DNA from: Zarea fungicola
Taxonomy: Eukaryota; Ascomycota; Sordariomycetes; Hypocreales; Cordycipitaceae
Assembly (NCBI GenBank): GCA_900169235.1
Contig: FWCC01000302.1
Coordinates: 1 to 64,000, forward strand
Direction of reading: 5' to 3'
Length of the DNA stretch: 64,000 nt
The notes below the pieces were generated by a model. The model saw nothing but the letters and a program-made list of their open reading frames with translations, was not told where the DNA came from and did not search any database. Both the position numbers and the translations under genes were made by a program. The stretch's first letter is position 1, and every line of letters begins with the position of its first letter. Shown here piece after piece: positions 45,801 to 57,079 of this stretch.

Positions 45801-46506
45801 CCCCATGGCCTCGAGGAATGACATGAGCATTTCCACGATCAGTGCTGGGCTCGGGGTATCGCGGTACTCGACGACCAGTTTGTCTCCCTTTCGTGCGCGA
45901 GCAGCGAATTGATCGAATGCAACCTCGGTGGCCTGTTCCAGGAACGTGGCCAGGGCGTCCTGGAAAGAAGCTTTGCGGAAGTCTGATGCAGGGATGGCGA
46001 CACACCGGCTCGGAAAACTCCATTGGAGGGCGTATTTGGTGTCGAGAACAGCTGCAACGGTAGCGGATGATTCGAAGGCCTCAAACACCACCTCGTCCGT
46101 GCTATGAAAATAGTCAGCAAGGCCGAAATTGAACCATATTACCTGCGGGCTGTACTTACTCGTTGTTTTTGCGAATGATGATGGCTGCATTCTGCTTCAC
46201 CACATGGAGCAGAAGCCAGCCGGGGTCTTTACTGTGTGAAATCTTGGAAAAGGTTTCCAACAGCGTTTCTTTCGATATCGGAGTCCTATACAGGTCGTTG
46301 GCCAGAAGCAGGGACGCCTCTACTGCGCTCCGCATGGATTCAAGCTCAGGATGCCGCAGCTGCTTGCACGCTTTGAGAAGACGCCCAGTTAAATCCCAGT
46401 TGAGGGAATCGGAATCCTCATCTGGGGCTCCCGGAAGCTTTGGCGGCAGGACCAGATGAGAAATTACTCTCTCGAGCAGCACATCTTGTGGTGGCTTCGT
46501 TGACAT
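36805..46506 (-). CDS. Giant DUF6606/DUF3638/DUF3645 protein with SF2/SecA-like motor motifs
   Basis: Five exons (46506-46160, 46101-40211, 40152-38323, 38241-37466, 37401-36805) join in frame through introns of 58, 58, 81 and 64 bp to give 3146 aa. The family is known from fungi and amoebae as DUF6606 (N-terminal), DUF3638 and DUF3645; public entries often carry the weakly supported label ubiquitinyl hydrolase. A Cys cluster CxC-x12-CxxC-x4-C spans residues 610-633. The DUF3638 region contains a P-loop, MGTGKTS, with Lys2081, formed across the exon 2/3 join. DESD follows at 2206-2209. DUF3645 lies near 2379-2412 (PFEAKGVPSQAAEYGHPD). Then come DEGHTRGTDLKL (2657-2668) and QAAMRLRQLG (2689-2698). 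These sit in the order of SF2 motifs I, II, V and VI and resemble SecA (my inference). Role and partners are unknown. No signal peptide or membrane segment is seen. Confidence 0.85.
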
Positions 46507-48370
46507 GATGAAGCTCGTGAGGAGAGAAAATAATAGAGTAGAGGGGCCAACACGGAAAAGTTTGATGTTTTTTCTAGTCGATTCAGGTCGCGGGAAAATA
46601 TCAAGAGTTGTATACAAAAAATAAAAGTGAGTGCAAGCTGAATTTATGAAAGTGAAAAGGCAGCAAACGGCAAACGCTGGCTTGCACTACGCCTGCATCC
46701 TCAGTGCCACGGCTCCGCCACTGCTTTCTCGGCGGCAACAATGCCTCTGGCCCTTGGGCGGCCAACATGGCCGCCATAATTGTACGGACCGCTTGAGATT
46801 TATTCACGGTGGCGTTATTTGGATGTTTGCCTGCAGCAATTTCGGGTCTCCCTGAGCCAACGACGAAGCGACACATTATCCCTGGCTTCATGCATGTCGC
46901 CATCTTTGGGATATGTGCATGCACCTGACCAGTTCAGCTCCGGTGGCCACATTATATCCCCCGTTTATTTTGCTCAAACGTCAGAGTCGCTCCACTGCAG
47001 TGCGCTGTTTTTAGTGTTTTATCCTTACTATAGTTCTTGAAGAGTGCCTTGCCCAAACTTGTTCCGACATGGGTACACTGACGTGGCCATCAATCGCAGG
47101 TAACATACTCGGGTGTGGCTGGTGTGCTTTTGCACAGAACAAGGCCGGGTAATGCCAGAAGAATATCAGTAAATTTTACTGACTTCCAGGCGCTTCATTC
47201 TAGACGCTGTAGTTACATTGCTCATCCCATCTGGCATTCAGCACTGGCGCTGTCAAGACGAGGGCTTCAAAGTCCAACATGTTTTTAAAGTTTTACGCAA
47301 TCAGCCCTCATTCAAAGAGGCTTTGTCAGCCACATGGCGATACCCTACACTGATCTAAGAATCTCGGCCGAAGATGGCTGTTCCTCTTTACCTTTTTACA
47401 GTTTTGGGGCGGATGCCTCATTGTCATTCAAAGTATGCCTAGCGCCTCGATCCTTCAACTCGACTGGCCCCGGGCCGCTGGCCGCTCGGCCATACCAGGG
47501 AATGTTACATGGTAAATGGAAAAATGCAAGGCTGCAAGGGCACGATTTTGGCTTGATGGAAATTACTGTTGACGTACCGTGGACTGGGCGCTTAAAACCG
47601 AGGGTGTGCAGCAAACCCTGCAATGTCACACCATGGCCATGAGCGGCCGCCAGCAGCCAGGAGCCACTTCACCTCACTATCTTCAGTATGCAAACCTTGG
47701 TCTGCAGCTTGATAGTCTCTTGACGACTTGGGTCGTTTTGAGACACCGCCGCTCGTCTGTATGGGGTTCCTAAGCAACAGGCCTTCCGAGCAGACTTGTC
47801 CAAAGGCAAATGGATGACAGGAATCGGCGGCCTCGCGTAGATCGAGTTAGCAAGTAAGACTCTCGCTCTCTGCTTGCATCTCAAGAACAGTCGCATAAAA
47901 CAAGTTGAGGTATGTTATTACGGGCAGACAAACTCAGTCACGAAATTGAAACAAAGAAGAGTCGGCATTAAAGATGAAGATTCTGAAGGGCCTCCGATCA
48001 TTTGTGTCTTCGCTAAAATGTTCTACAGTTATCATAAAGAAATTTTAGTTGGCACATCACATCCAAGGTATTTGACTAAATCTAACACTGTAGAATTTTA
48101 ACGCGCCATACATGCAGAATAAAAGTCCGGACATTAGTAAAAGCCAAGGGACTTCTTGCTACCTAGCCTTCATATATAAGGATGAAAGAAAAGAAAGCGA
48201 TTTAGACATGCATTGCGGTGAACTGTACCAAGCTTGGGCATGCCTTCTGAGTAGGGTAGCTAGGGACCTTGTGGAGTCGAGCTTCAACACAACCGTGGAC
48301 AGAGCAACACCCACGAGATTTCATCTCGTCTCACCTACACCAGGCACCATCACAAGCCGGAATCACTGTC
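46507..48370. other. Divergent upstream region, giant gene/GEP4
   Basis: A 1.9-kb spacer with scattered short frames and no recognisable gene. I saw no transposon or tRNA. Confidence 0.5.
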
Positions 48371-49151
48371 ATGAATCTAAATTTATCAGCATCGCTCAAT
48401 GCGACGCGGCTTCTGTTCAAGCCGAGCATCTGCCTACCACACCACACGGTATCGACATTCAATGACCTACCCATCCCACTAGACAGCATCTTGCACGCTC
48501 GAGGCATCAAGGCCAACATTCGAGCTGTGGTGCTCGACAAGGATGATTGTTTCGCGTATCCTGACGCAAAAGAGATATATGGACCATACAAGGTATAATT
48601 TATCCCACTCCCCAATTTCTCCAGTGGTTTCTTGTAGCTCACGATCGCTGTCCCGGAGCAGGAGCATTTTGAGAGGCTGCGCAAAGAATACCCGGGGCGC
48701 AAGCTGCTTGTCGTCTCCAACACATCCGGTGCTACCACCTGGGACAAGAACCTGACGCAGGCCGTCGAGGTGGAAAGGAGTACTGGCGTGCACGTCCTGC
48801 CGCACGCTGTGAAGAAGCCTGGCTGCGGGCCGGAAATTATGGCCTACTTCAGGCAGCATCCTGAAACAGGCGTGACGGACGCCTCGCAGGTCGCCGTGGT
48901 CGGGGACAGGCTGACGACGGACATGATGCTGGCCAACATGATGGGCGGCTGGGGGTTCTGGATCAAAGACGGCGTGGTGCCGCTCCGAGAGAAGAGCATG
49001 GTGAGTTTACTGCTTGGTGCAGAAAACAAGACTTGGGCTAACTCGGGATTTCTAGTTTTCGAGAATGGAGAGGAATCTACATGCCTTTTTGGGAGCGCGA
49101 GGTGTAAAGCCGCCTCAACCACAGCCTGTGGCAGACAAGCTGCGAGACTGA
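48371..49151 (+). CDS. GEP4: Mitochondrial phosphatidylglycerophosphatase (GEP4-like)
   Basis: A HAD-type phosphatase that dephosphorylates phosphatidylglycerol-phosphate in the cardiolipin pathway at the matrix side of the inner membrane. Exons are 48371-48592, 48638-49000 and 49056-49151, giving 226 aa; the first intron is only 45 bp. The nucleophile motif is VVLDKDDCFAYP, the second HAD motif LLVVSNTSG, and the fourth VVGDRLTTDMM. The length is as usual for fungal GEP4. The N terminus before the phosphatase domain is short and only mildly basic, so import is assumed from the family. TIM22, also mitochondrial, follows on the same strand 380 bp on. Confidence 0.9.
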
Positions 49152-49533
49152 TACAGCAAACCCGAATCTGGAGCAGCGTCATTCACATGTAACAACAGCA
49201 CATACACTATGTAAAAAATCCTGTAAAACATAGGTAAAATATTTCAACTTTTTACTGTATATGTATATATATATATATTTAAATACAGTTTCCCCCAGCA
49301 TGAACCATAATGTCCAAGTGTTTACGCGCTGCTGCGGTCGGGCTCGCCGTGGGGCTCTATGCCACCCTTAAAAAAAAGCGGTCGCTTTTGGCAAAAATTC
49401 TTCGCAAGCTTGACCATCACCATTAGGAGAACCGCTATCGGCAACGCATCACCGACTCCAACTGCTGCCTGTTATCTCACCAGCAGGCCTTTTTCACAGT
49501 CGCATATACCGAAAATCACAAATACTCGATAGA
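49152..49533. other. Spacer between GEP4 and TIM22
   Basis: Contains a short TA dinucleotide run near 49260-49280. No gene. Confidence 0.6.
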
Positions 49534-50219
49534 ATGAACTCACCACTTGGCGGCGGTGCCTTGGGCGGCCCGCCGATGCCGATTGGCAGTGCCGAGGACC
49601 AGGGCGTCAAGGCTGTACGTTGACCCAGGCCTGCGCGAACGAATCGAGTCGAATCGAATACACAACTAACTGGGATATTTTGACTAGATGAAAGCAGCCA
49701 TGGAGTCGTGCGTCGGTAAATCCGTCATGTCAGGCGTGATGGGTTTCGGTATGGGCGGTCTTTTCGGCATGTTCATGGCTTCCGTACGTCCCCTTGCAAC
49801 GCCCGCCCGACACACGCATCTCCCCCTTTCTCTTGACAAGCTCTAACATGTTTTGGTTTACCTTTTAGATGTCCTACGATACCGTCGGCACATCCCTCGC
49901 CGGCAACAGCGCCCACCAGGCCATCGCCAACATGCCCCTCAGACAGCAGCTCAAGGTCGGCTTCAAGGACATGGGCACGCGCTCCTTTTCCATGGCCAAG
50001 AACTTTGGCAAAGTCGGCGCCTTGTTCTCCGGCATCGAGTGCGGCATCGAGGGCATGCGCGCCAAGAACGATCTCGCCAACGGCGTCGCTGCGGGCTGCG
50101 TCACCGGCGCCATCCTGGCCAAGAATGCCGGGCCGACGGCCATGGCGGGTGGCTGCGCGGCCTTTGCGGCATTTTCAGCGGCGATTGACGCGTACATGCG
50201 ACAGCCGGGCGACGAATAA
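49534..50219 (+). CDS. TIM22: Mitochondrial import inner membrane translocase subunit Tim22
   Basis: The channel subunit that inserts carrier proteins into the mitochondrial inner membrane. Exons are 49534-49614, 49688-49783 and 49869-50219, each join in phase 0, giving 175 aa. The Tim17/22/23 fold shows four hydrophobic segments; glycine-rich stretches [14 protein letters not shown] and [16 protein letters not shown] are typical. The conserved Cys pair (SCVGKS and ECGIEG) is present. A Pro/Gly-rich N-terminal tail is normal for Tim22. Length agrees with fungal orthologues. Confidence 0.94.
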
Positions 50220-50624
50220 ATCAATAAAAAAAGACATGACGAAGGCGGGGGGAAAACGAAGCTCCAAAAGTGTATAAAACAAGGGGAAGATTGTGTACGA
50301 TTGGGGATGGCGCGTTGTGTTTTATTATATTACCTGGGCATTGAAATGGCGTTTTCTGGCATTTTCTGATATACATCTCCACTCGACGACTTTGGTTCAT
50401 GCCACCAAAGTTGTACCGCTGGATTCTTTTTAGATTTGGACGAGTTTGTCTGATATCTGTACAACACTTAGAGGCAAAATACACATTGACCACATGGCTA
50501 CGAGTTGCTCAACTATTCTGGCAAAGTATTTGAAAAGTATTAAAGAGTTATAATCGATCTTGGCATTGAAACGTAATTCTATGATGTGTGCAATAAAACA
50601 TCTTTTGGAGGGCACCATCTGCAT
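50220..50624. other. Convergent 3' spacer, TIM22/GH16
   Basis: An AATAAA motif follows the TIM22 stop directly (about 50223). Nothing else recognised. Confidence 0.6.
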
Positions 50625-52007
50625 TTATGAAGACTGGTATACTTCAAACGCCCCAAACTCCCAAAAAGCGTTGACGTACGATTCGGGCTTCGTCGCGACA
50701 TAGTCGGAGCATTTTCCGCCGCCTGATACAAGTTAGTACGTATTCTAGTAGCCACCTCCTGCAAAAAGTGTCGAAGGCAGGGGAGGAAAAAATGGAGGGA
50801 AGAAGACCACTTACACCCCGTGCTGTTGTACGTCGCCTCGACCAAGTCACCGCAGAGGTCAATATTGGCCACAATGGTATTGTTCTGAATCATGGACCCA
50901 ATGTTGCAGTGCGTGTTGGGAAAGTCCGCCGCCGCCGTGCCCCACGCATCCGGCGTCGGCTTCTTGCCCGTGACGTCGCTCGGGATCGCATCCCTCGCAA
51001 ACTGCCACATGCGGATGCCCTCGTCGCGCCACTCCACCGCCATGACGCCGCCCTGCTTCTGGTTAAACGCCTGGCCGAAGCTCGCCTTGTCCGTGTCCTG
51101 CACGCCGCAGCCCGCGTTGTGGTTGTCGTAGACGGAGCACGACGTGTCGAGCTGCTTGCCCGTCATCTTGCGCTTGCCGCCGACGCTGCAGCCCTTGTCC
51201 GTGTGGAGCGTCATCATGTTGCCCTGGTCGCCGGCGTTGATGGACTCGAGGATGTCAATCTCGCCGTGCTTGGGCCAGTTGCTGTTGTCCGTGAGCCAGA
51301 GGGCGGGCCAGGTGGTGCAGCCGTACGGGGTGTGCTTGATGTCGAAGATGAAAAGGCCCTTGTTGTACGTCTTTTTCGACTCGATACGCACCGAGAAGCG
51401 ACCAGTCGAGGCGTCTGGCGTGGAGCCTGGGCCGACGGTGGTGTCGACCTTGAGGACGGCCGAGTCTTGAGTCGCGTATGTGAGATTCTGGTGGACTTGT
51501 TAGTATAAGGAACCCATTTTAACTCTCATGAATGCGACTTGCGTATTGCTTGGCGCCGCCAGCATCGACATAGTGAACAAAACCATGGGCTAGACCGTTT
51601 TGTTAGTTACTTGCCAGGAGTTGAAAATTTATGGGGTTAGGTCATACCTGGGTCATAGCCGGTAAAGTAGTTGAACTGGTCAAAGAAGGTTTCTCCCGAG
51701 TCTATCCATTGTCAGTCACTTTTTTTTGCTGGTATACTGTGGAAGAAACCTGGGTTCAAATTCGGTGAGTGAACATACATGTGTCTTGAAGCTTGTAGGA
51801 CAGCTGAGTGTAGTTGGGATAGGCATTATTCTTGGAGACGGTCACGCCGACAGCAACGGCAATGACAATGACAACAACAACGACGACAGCAATGGCGATC
51901 CAGATCTTGCGCGCCCAGTAGCGCGGATTCCACCACGGCATGGAGCTAGCCGCCTGGCTTGTCCTGCCGTACGAGTTGATCTCGCCTTTATCTTCATAAC
52001 CAGCCAT
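50625..52007 (-). CDS. Membrane-anchored GH16 endo-1,3(4)-beta-glucanase
   Basis: A family-16 glycoside hydrolase acting on beta-1,3/1,4-glucans of cell walls, 366 aa. Exons are 52007-51779, 51701-51648, 51589-51543, 51487-50815 and 50722-50625. The N terminus is cytosolic and is followed by a single transmembrane anchor at about residues 34-57 (valine-rich), making a type II membrane protein with the catalytic domain outside. The catalytic motif GEIDILE carries Glu186 (nucleophile), Asp188 and Glu191 (acid/base). A conserved C-terminal Cys-rich piece ends SYVNAFWEFGAFEVYQ. The third intron (51488-51542) starts with GC, not GT (GCAAGT...CCACCAG), and is needed to join AKQY to NLTYAT. All other introns are canonical. 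Confidence 0.9.
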
Positions 52008-53388
52008 GGTGGGCGGTTTCTGAGAAAGAAATGTGGAAAATGAATTCCAAAGAGAACAACGACAGATACACGAAAGGCAAGCAATAACCAGGAAGGGGCG
52101 GCAATTAAAAGATTTTCAAAAAGGCGTCCGGCCCAAAGAACGTGGTATGTTGCCTGCAGCGCCGGGGAATTATAAGGCTGGCGGCGTCGCAACGGAACGG
52201 CTTGGCGTAGCCTGATTATTTTCGCGCCAATGGACGGAGGATCGTGCCGGATGGGCGGAGGCGTGACAGAGTTTAACAGGCCTGTTTACAATAGCCAAGA
52301 CGTGAATTTGCCAAGATCCAATCTTGTTAAAATGAGACTGGTAACGAGTGACTGTAATTGGAGTGGGTTGTTAGAATGAAATTGTTCTGCTACCCTTTTC
52401 AATACGGGATGGTCGGCATGTTGCTACTCCATTGTAAATCATTGCTGCGCCTCAATTGAATGTGCATAACGTTAGCTGCAGATACGAGACCCTCAGAAGC
52501 AGAACTGTCTTGAGCCTGAGATAGGTTTACCCCTGGCGCATCTTACTGGACAGCATGTGCCTGGTTAACTGGAGATGGGCAGCCACACCAGCGGCAACAG
52601 GCAAACAATCATACACTAATGACCGCTAGAAAAGAAGGAGCTGCATGAAAGGATTTGAGGGACGCGCGTCATAGCCTCTAGCAACCACAGCCCTGATAAA
52701 TGTAAAGTACTCGCTTTGACAGAGTCGGTAAGTATCAACAGCAGTACAAGCGGGTTCCCCTGAAGATCAAGCTTACCATTGGCTACCAGCAGAAACATAG
52801 GTGCAACAAGGAAAAGAAGAGACCCGTTCGATGTAGTAATTCCAGGTTTGACTTGTGGAGCTGTGCGGCAGCCACGGCAACTCCAGTATGTGATTGACAG
52901 ATGTTCAGTGGATATGCAGGTTCATCCTTTGCCACAAGGGAATGCTGGCGACTACGTAGGTATCAAAGGCCGACGATCTGACCATCGGGGTTTTGTAGCC
53001 TTGTTTTTCTTTCTTCCTTGCTCCCGCCTTTTTTTCTTCTCTTTGCATCTCGTATCCGATGCACTAGTGATGAGCGTGGCGGCCACTAACCTTCGACCAC
53101 CAACCATTTCTTACCAGAAATAAAGAGTCGCTGTCAAGAAAATGATCCACGTTGTCTCAGTGTCGCTACATTTTCAAATTACATTTTTTTTTAAAAGCCC
53201 CGGCTTCCCTCATCACCTCTAACTTCTAAATGCAAACTTCTCCCTATCCAGCCAATGTTGTTGATTGCACAACGTCTGGCTTAGCATCTTACAAAGCTCG
53301 CCAAAAAAAAAAAACGCTGCGAATAAGAATGATGGGGCATATGGGACTGTGCTGGACACAAACGAAAGCAAGAAGGCGGGATTCTGAA
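52008..53388. other. Spacer between GH16 and GPCR genes
   Basis: A 1.4-kb region with no recognised gene. It contains poly-A and poly-T runs near 53185 and 53305. Confidence 0.5.
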
Positions 53389-54924
53389 TTAGTAGCTACC
53401 AGGTTCAGTTGTTGGGTAACTTATACGCAGCTCCTTGGCACTCATTGTATCAAACGGTTTTAATCGGTTAGAAAGCTTCGAACGGCTGGAGAGTCCACGG
53501 CCAAAGTGGCGGGCATGCATTCCAACTTGAGGCTGCTGGCCAGGCCCCCCAGCATGCGAAGAATCCCGTAGCATTACCGTGACGAGCTCGGTAGCATCTG
53601 GCGCGCGACCTTTGCGCAGGTCACGTAGGAGGTCCTTGCATGCGGACCACGAGGTGAAGGTGTAGATGACAGCGTTCCAGAACCCTTGCAACGGGAGCAC
53701 AAAGGCACTCATAAAATTGAGCACCACGCTGACTTGGCCCCTGTGAATGATCGTGTACACACGGTTGGCGCTGGATGGTGTCCAAGTAATGAGAATGGCG
53801 CTGAAGAAGAGAATAGCACACTTTGTGTATGTCCATGCCGCATCATTTAGTTCGCGGTTGCGACGATTGGCCTGGCTCAGCATACGCGTCGTGTGATGTT
53901 GCTCTGACACAGTTCCAAAGTTTCTGACATTCTCTTGTGCGAATTTTGCGCCGTCAATACTACATTGAACATCACTGATAGAAGGGGCTGATGCAGCACG
54001 GTTGTCGGAAGGCGCAGTCGAATACACCAGGCTGCGGGGTGAGGATTGTGGCTGCGAAGAGGTGATGGAAGTTCTCTGACCAGCTGGTTCGAAATGAGGA
54101 GAATTCTCGGTGCCAGAAATGGGGCGACTAGTGACAACGACTTCTACAGTCTTGGTGAGGCGATTCAGACTATTGCCGAAAGAGCGCGGTTCCAAGTCTG
54201 CGGAGTGGAAGCTCTGCAGCCGCTTGCGTACCTCGTAGATGGTCCGCCCGGCACGAATATAGATAAAAAACGTCACGAGAATCACTAACCTGATTCTAGT
54301 TAGCGTCATGACGAGATTAAGATAATATTCTGCTCACCAAATAGGCCCGTAAAAGGAGGCAATGCGCAATGCGTCCCAGTCCAGTGAAATCCAACACCAG
54401 AGGACAGCATTGCCATACACTCTGGTGCCACTCGAGTCTTTAAGAAATATAAACACCAGTGCAGGCATCATGGGCACTCCATAGCATAGTATGATGTAAA
54501 GAATTTCCATTCTACGGAGAGCAATGGCGTCAAACTTATAGTAAAAGGTGAGATAAACATTGACCGCCATGGCTAGCGTCCAATACGCGTCGGCGGGCAT
54601 GAACCTGTGAACTCGTTATCAGCTGTGTTTCTTACAAAGATTGAACAGGAAAGTGATGGCTCACATTTGAAGAATGAAAGCCTGACATTGACACCCAGCA
54701 GAGTGAATGTCGGTAAGGAAAGACCGAGACATGAGAGTGCCGATATTGCTCATCATGTTGCCAAACGTGGCATAGAGCACAATCCTATTGATAGGCTTAT
54801 GAAACGCTCTTGACATGCAGAACGTGGTAATGACAAACAGACAACCAAGAAACGAGAATACAGAACAGATCTTTTCAATGGTGCCAATAGCCGAAAGCTG
54901 ACCAGCGGTGAGCTTTGCCGTCAT
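53389..54924 (-). CDS. cAMP-receptor-like G-protein-coupled receptor
   Basis: A seven-helix receptor of the Dictyostelium cAR/fungal Git3-like group, 475 aa. Exons are 54924-54665, 54604-54338 and 54289-53389; introns of 60 and 48 bp keep frame. The helices are visible in order: ICSVFSFLGCLFVITTFC, VLYATFGNMMSNIGTL, AYWTLAMAVNVYLTFYY, ILYIILCYGVPMMPALVF, IWLVILVTFFIYIRAG, CAILFFSAILITWTP, and VVLNFMSAFVLPLQGFWNAV. A Cys before helix 3 (AGCQC) and another in the second outer loop (LWCW) could form the usual disulfide. The loop between helices 5 and 6 is long (about 140 residues) and Ser/Thr-rich, a likely phosphorylation target. The ligand is unknown; related fungal receptors sense nutrients. 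The start is the first ATG (MTAKLTAGQ). Confidence 0.88.
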
Positions 54925-56551
54925 TGTTCTAATCGAACAAACAGGAACGAAGCAAGGAGCAAATAGAAACACTTCCTCAGGCAGATATCAGGTCTTCATC
55001 AGTTGATAGGGTAGAATGAGGAGTAAATTTGATGGCCAGTAGTAATGAGAACACGGAGGCGAAGGAAAGAAGATATTGCGTCTTGCTCTCTGCTTGCCGG
55101 TGGAGTGCTTTCTTCCCCCCCCGCGACTCTGCACTCTCCAGTACGACGGTATTCCCGGCAGGGGTACCCTCGAGAATTTATCTATAAGCGAGCCCACGCT
55201 GTTGGGTAGGATGGGTAAGCTTAACATCCCTGCAATTGCTGACCCAAAAGTTACGCCATAAGAGAGGGCCACGAAGTAGAGTACAAGCGGCGTAACAGCA
55301 ATTTTTCAGCCTAAATAAAACCCACATAAATATACCAAAAGTCTAAATTACTCTTAATATGTTATATTTTTACTTCCTTTTTAATTTTTTTTTTGTTATG
55401 CTTTATTGTATTTAAGTTTCTCTCGTACTTTCTTGGCAGTCAATTAGATCCTTTTTATTTCCTTACCAGGAATTCTCGCATCAAAATGGAAACCGAAAGT
55501 ATTGTCAATTTTTCTCTCGTACCCGATAAATCAGGGACATGACCTAGGTCTTTTATCCGTTGGTTGCCCGTTGATTGTTGGTCATCTAAGCGATCGCAGC
55601 AGGTGGCGATCACTTCCTTCTGAAGCTCTGCTGCCATGCAAGGAGCGAATTTTGCCCTGACCATTTTAAAAAACACCCCATACACTATGCTCTATTAAGA
55701 ATAGTCATATGTTTTCTCCACCTAGACTTACAGGGATTGTTAAACTAAGAAACAACTGACTCTAACGGTGGCTGTCAATGAGGCGCCACCAAATTTAATG
55801 CTATTGCGAGGGTATCGGTTGGATAAAGCTTTCCAAACTGGCTGCCATTGAGGCAGGCCACGGCCTTGATAGGTCACCTGTGGCACAATAGGCGGCATTA
55901 TTTATGGTAAAATAGGTGGGCATTGTGGTTATGTGTGTCATCTGTGATTCTCTTTGTTGCGGTCCTCACTGGTGAAGGAAGCGATGCCATCTTAAAGGCA
56001 CCGAGTTCGCATTCTGGCGTTTGATTGGCTTATATTTTGCGCTAATAAGGATATGTTAAATCTTTTGACAGGTTGGGGTAGGGTTCTTTTTTTTTTAAAA
56101 AAAAACGCATAGGGCAAAATCCGCCTCCGCACCCGGAGGTAGCGACGTGATGCATCTTTTATTTCGCGCATTCACAGCCTAAAAACAGCCAACCGCCCGA
56201 TTTACCCATTCTTTTTATAAGCCCAACGTGCGGCCATAGCGACAAACTGTCTCAATATCCTGGTCAAGGATAGAAAGAGCGTGAAGCATTACCGCTGAAA
56301 GGGAACTCGGTCCATTAGTTGCAATAGTTGAGGCACTCTACTGAATTGCCCCTCCTCCACAGTCAAAAGGCATTGACATTATTAGATTTCACGGGGTTGT
56401 AAGCAGAGGCATGTTCAAAATAACCGACAGCGGCTTACTGACCTCAATTTACTTGACACATCGAAGCGACGTAGGATGATTAGTAGTCTTCAGTAGGTAA
56501 GTTATGGCGTATCTGGAACACAAACGTATTAAGAGAAGCGTGCTTGAAGTC
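54925..56551. other. Gene-free AT-rich region
   Basis: The part 55300-55440 is very AT-rich with T runs, similar in character to 8700-8890. A poly-T/poly-A block lies near 56088-56105. No gene recognised. The right end is the promoter of the peptide gene. Confidence 0.5.
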
Positions 56552-56559
56552 TATATAAA
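56552..56559 (+). promoter_or_regulatory. TATA box of the secreted peptide precursor
   Basis: The sequence TATATAAA lies 100 bp before the ATG at 56652, a suitable spacing. Confidence 0.55.
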
Positions 56560-56651
56560 GGGAGCCTCCCGCCAACTGATGACAGAAAGAGCATCTCAAT
56601 ATCGCAGTTTAAATCTAAACCTGCAATCTACAGCTGAAAGACTCGGTCGCA

Positions 56652-57079
56652 ATGCAAATTCCCGGACTTGTTTCTAGCTTCGCTCTCATTCTCACCGCGG
56701 CTCCGGCCCTGGCTGCTCCCGATGGCAGTGCTAAAGCGGAAGCTCTAGCAAAAATCCAAGCCGCACACCCTGAGCTTGGTCAGGCCGATCGTAACGCTGC
56801 CGCCTTCGCGTACCTCGAAGCCGTGGACGTAATCAGCCAACTTGGAGAGAAACCCATCGTAAGTTCAAATTCTGTTATGCAGTCTCACCTAAACATCAAA
56901 AATAATCAATCTGTGAAACATAATGCTAATAGTAAAAGGACCGCCGGAGCATTGAGAAGCGCTGCTGCTCTTGCTGCGGAGAAGGAGCCAAGGGCTGTGT
57001 GACGGCAGTTTTTACTCTTGGAACTTGCTGCGGTAGACTTAAAGATGGAAGCTGCTTCTTTAGAAAGGGCATTCCTTGA
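56652..57079 (+). CDS. Secreted peptide precursor with Kex2 site and eight-Cys C-terminal peptide
   Basis: Two exons, 56652-56858 and 56939-57079, joined over an 80-bp intron (GTAAGT donor, GCTAAT branch, TAAAAG acceptor), give 115 aa. Residues 1-21 are a signal peptide (MQIPGLVSSFALILTAAPALA). A hydrophilic propeptide follows and ends, after the splice, in DRRSIEKR, a dibasic Kex2-type site. The remaining ~38 residues start CC and hold eight cysteines in the order CC-x-CC-x6-C-x9-CC-x7-C, consistent with four disulfides. The unspliced frame also stays open to 57002 but encodes a cysteine-free tail, so naive prediction would miss the mature peptide. I do not recognise the family. Effector-like, antimicrobial or signalling roles are all open. 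Confidence 0.72.

Noticed and set aside
46601..46924. A 107-codon minus frame upstream of the giant gene
   Set aside because: No recognisable content, lies in the promoter, and is not connected by a sensible splice to the exon starting at 46506.
48959..49192. Extended C terminus of the GEP4-like protein read through 49001-49055
   Set aside because: That reading crosses a canonical intron (GTGAGT...TCTAG); the spliced frame gives a normal family C terminus ending at 49151.
50768..51508. A 246-codon plus-strand frame opposite the GH16 gene
   Set aside because: Arg/Val/Ala-rich shadow over the glucanase's large exon, no motif.
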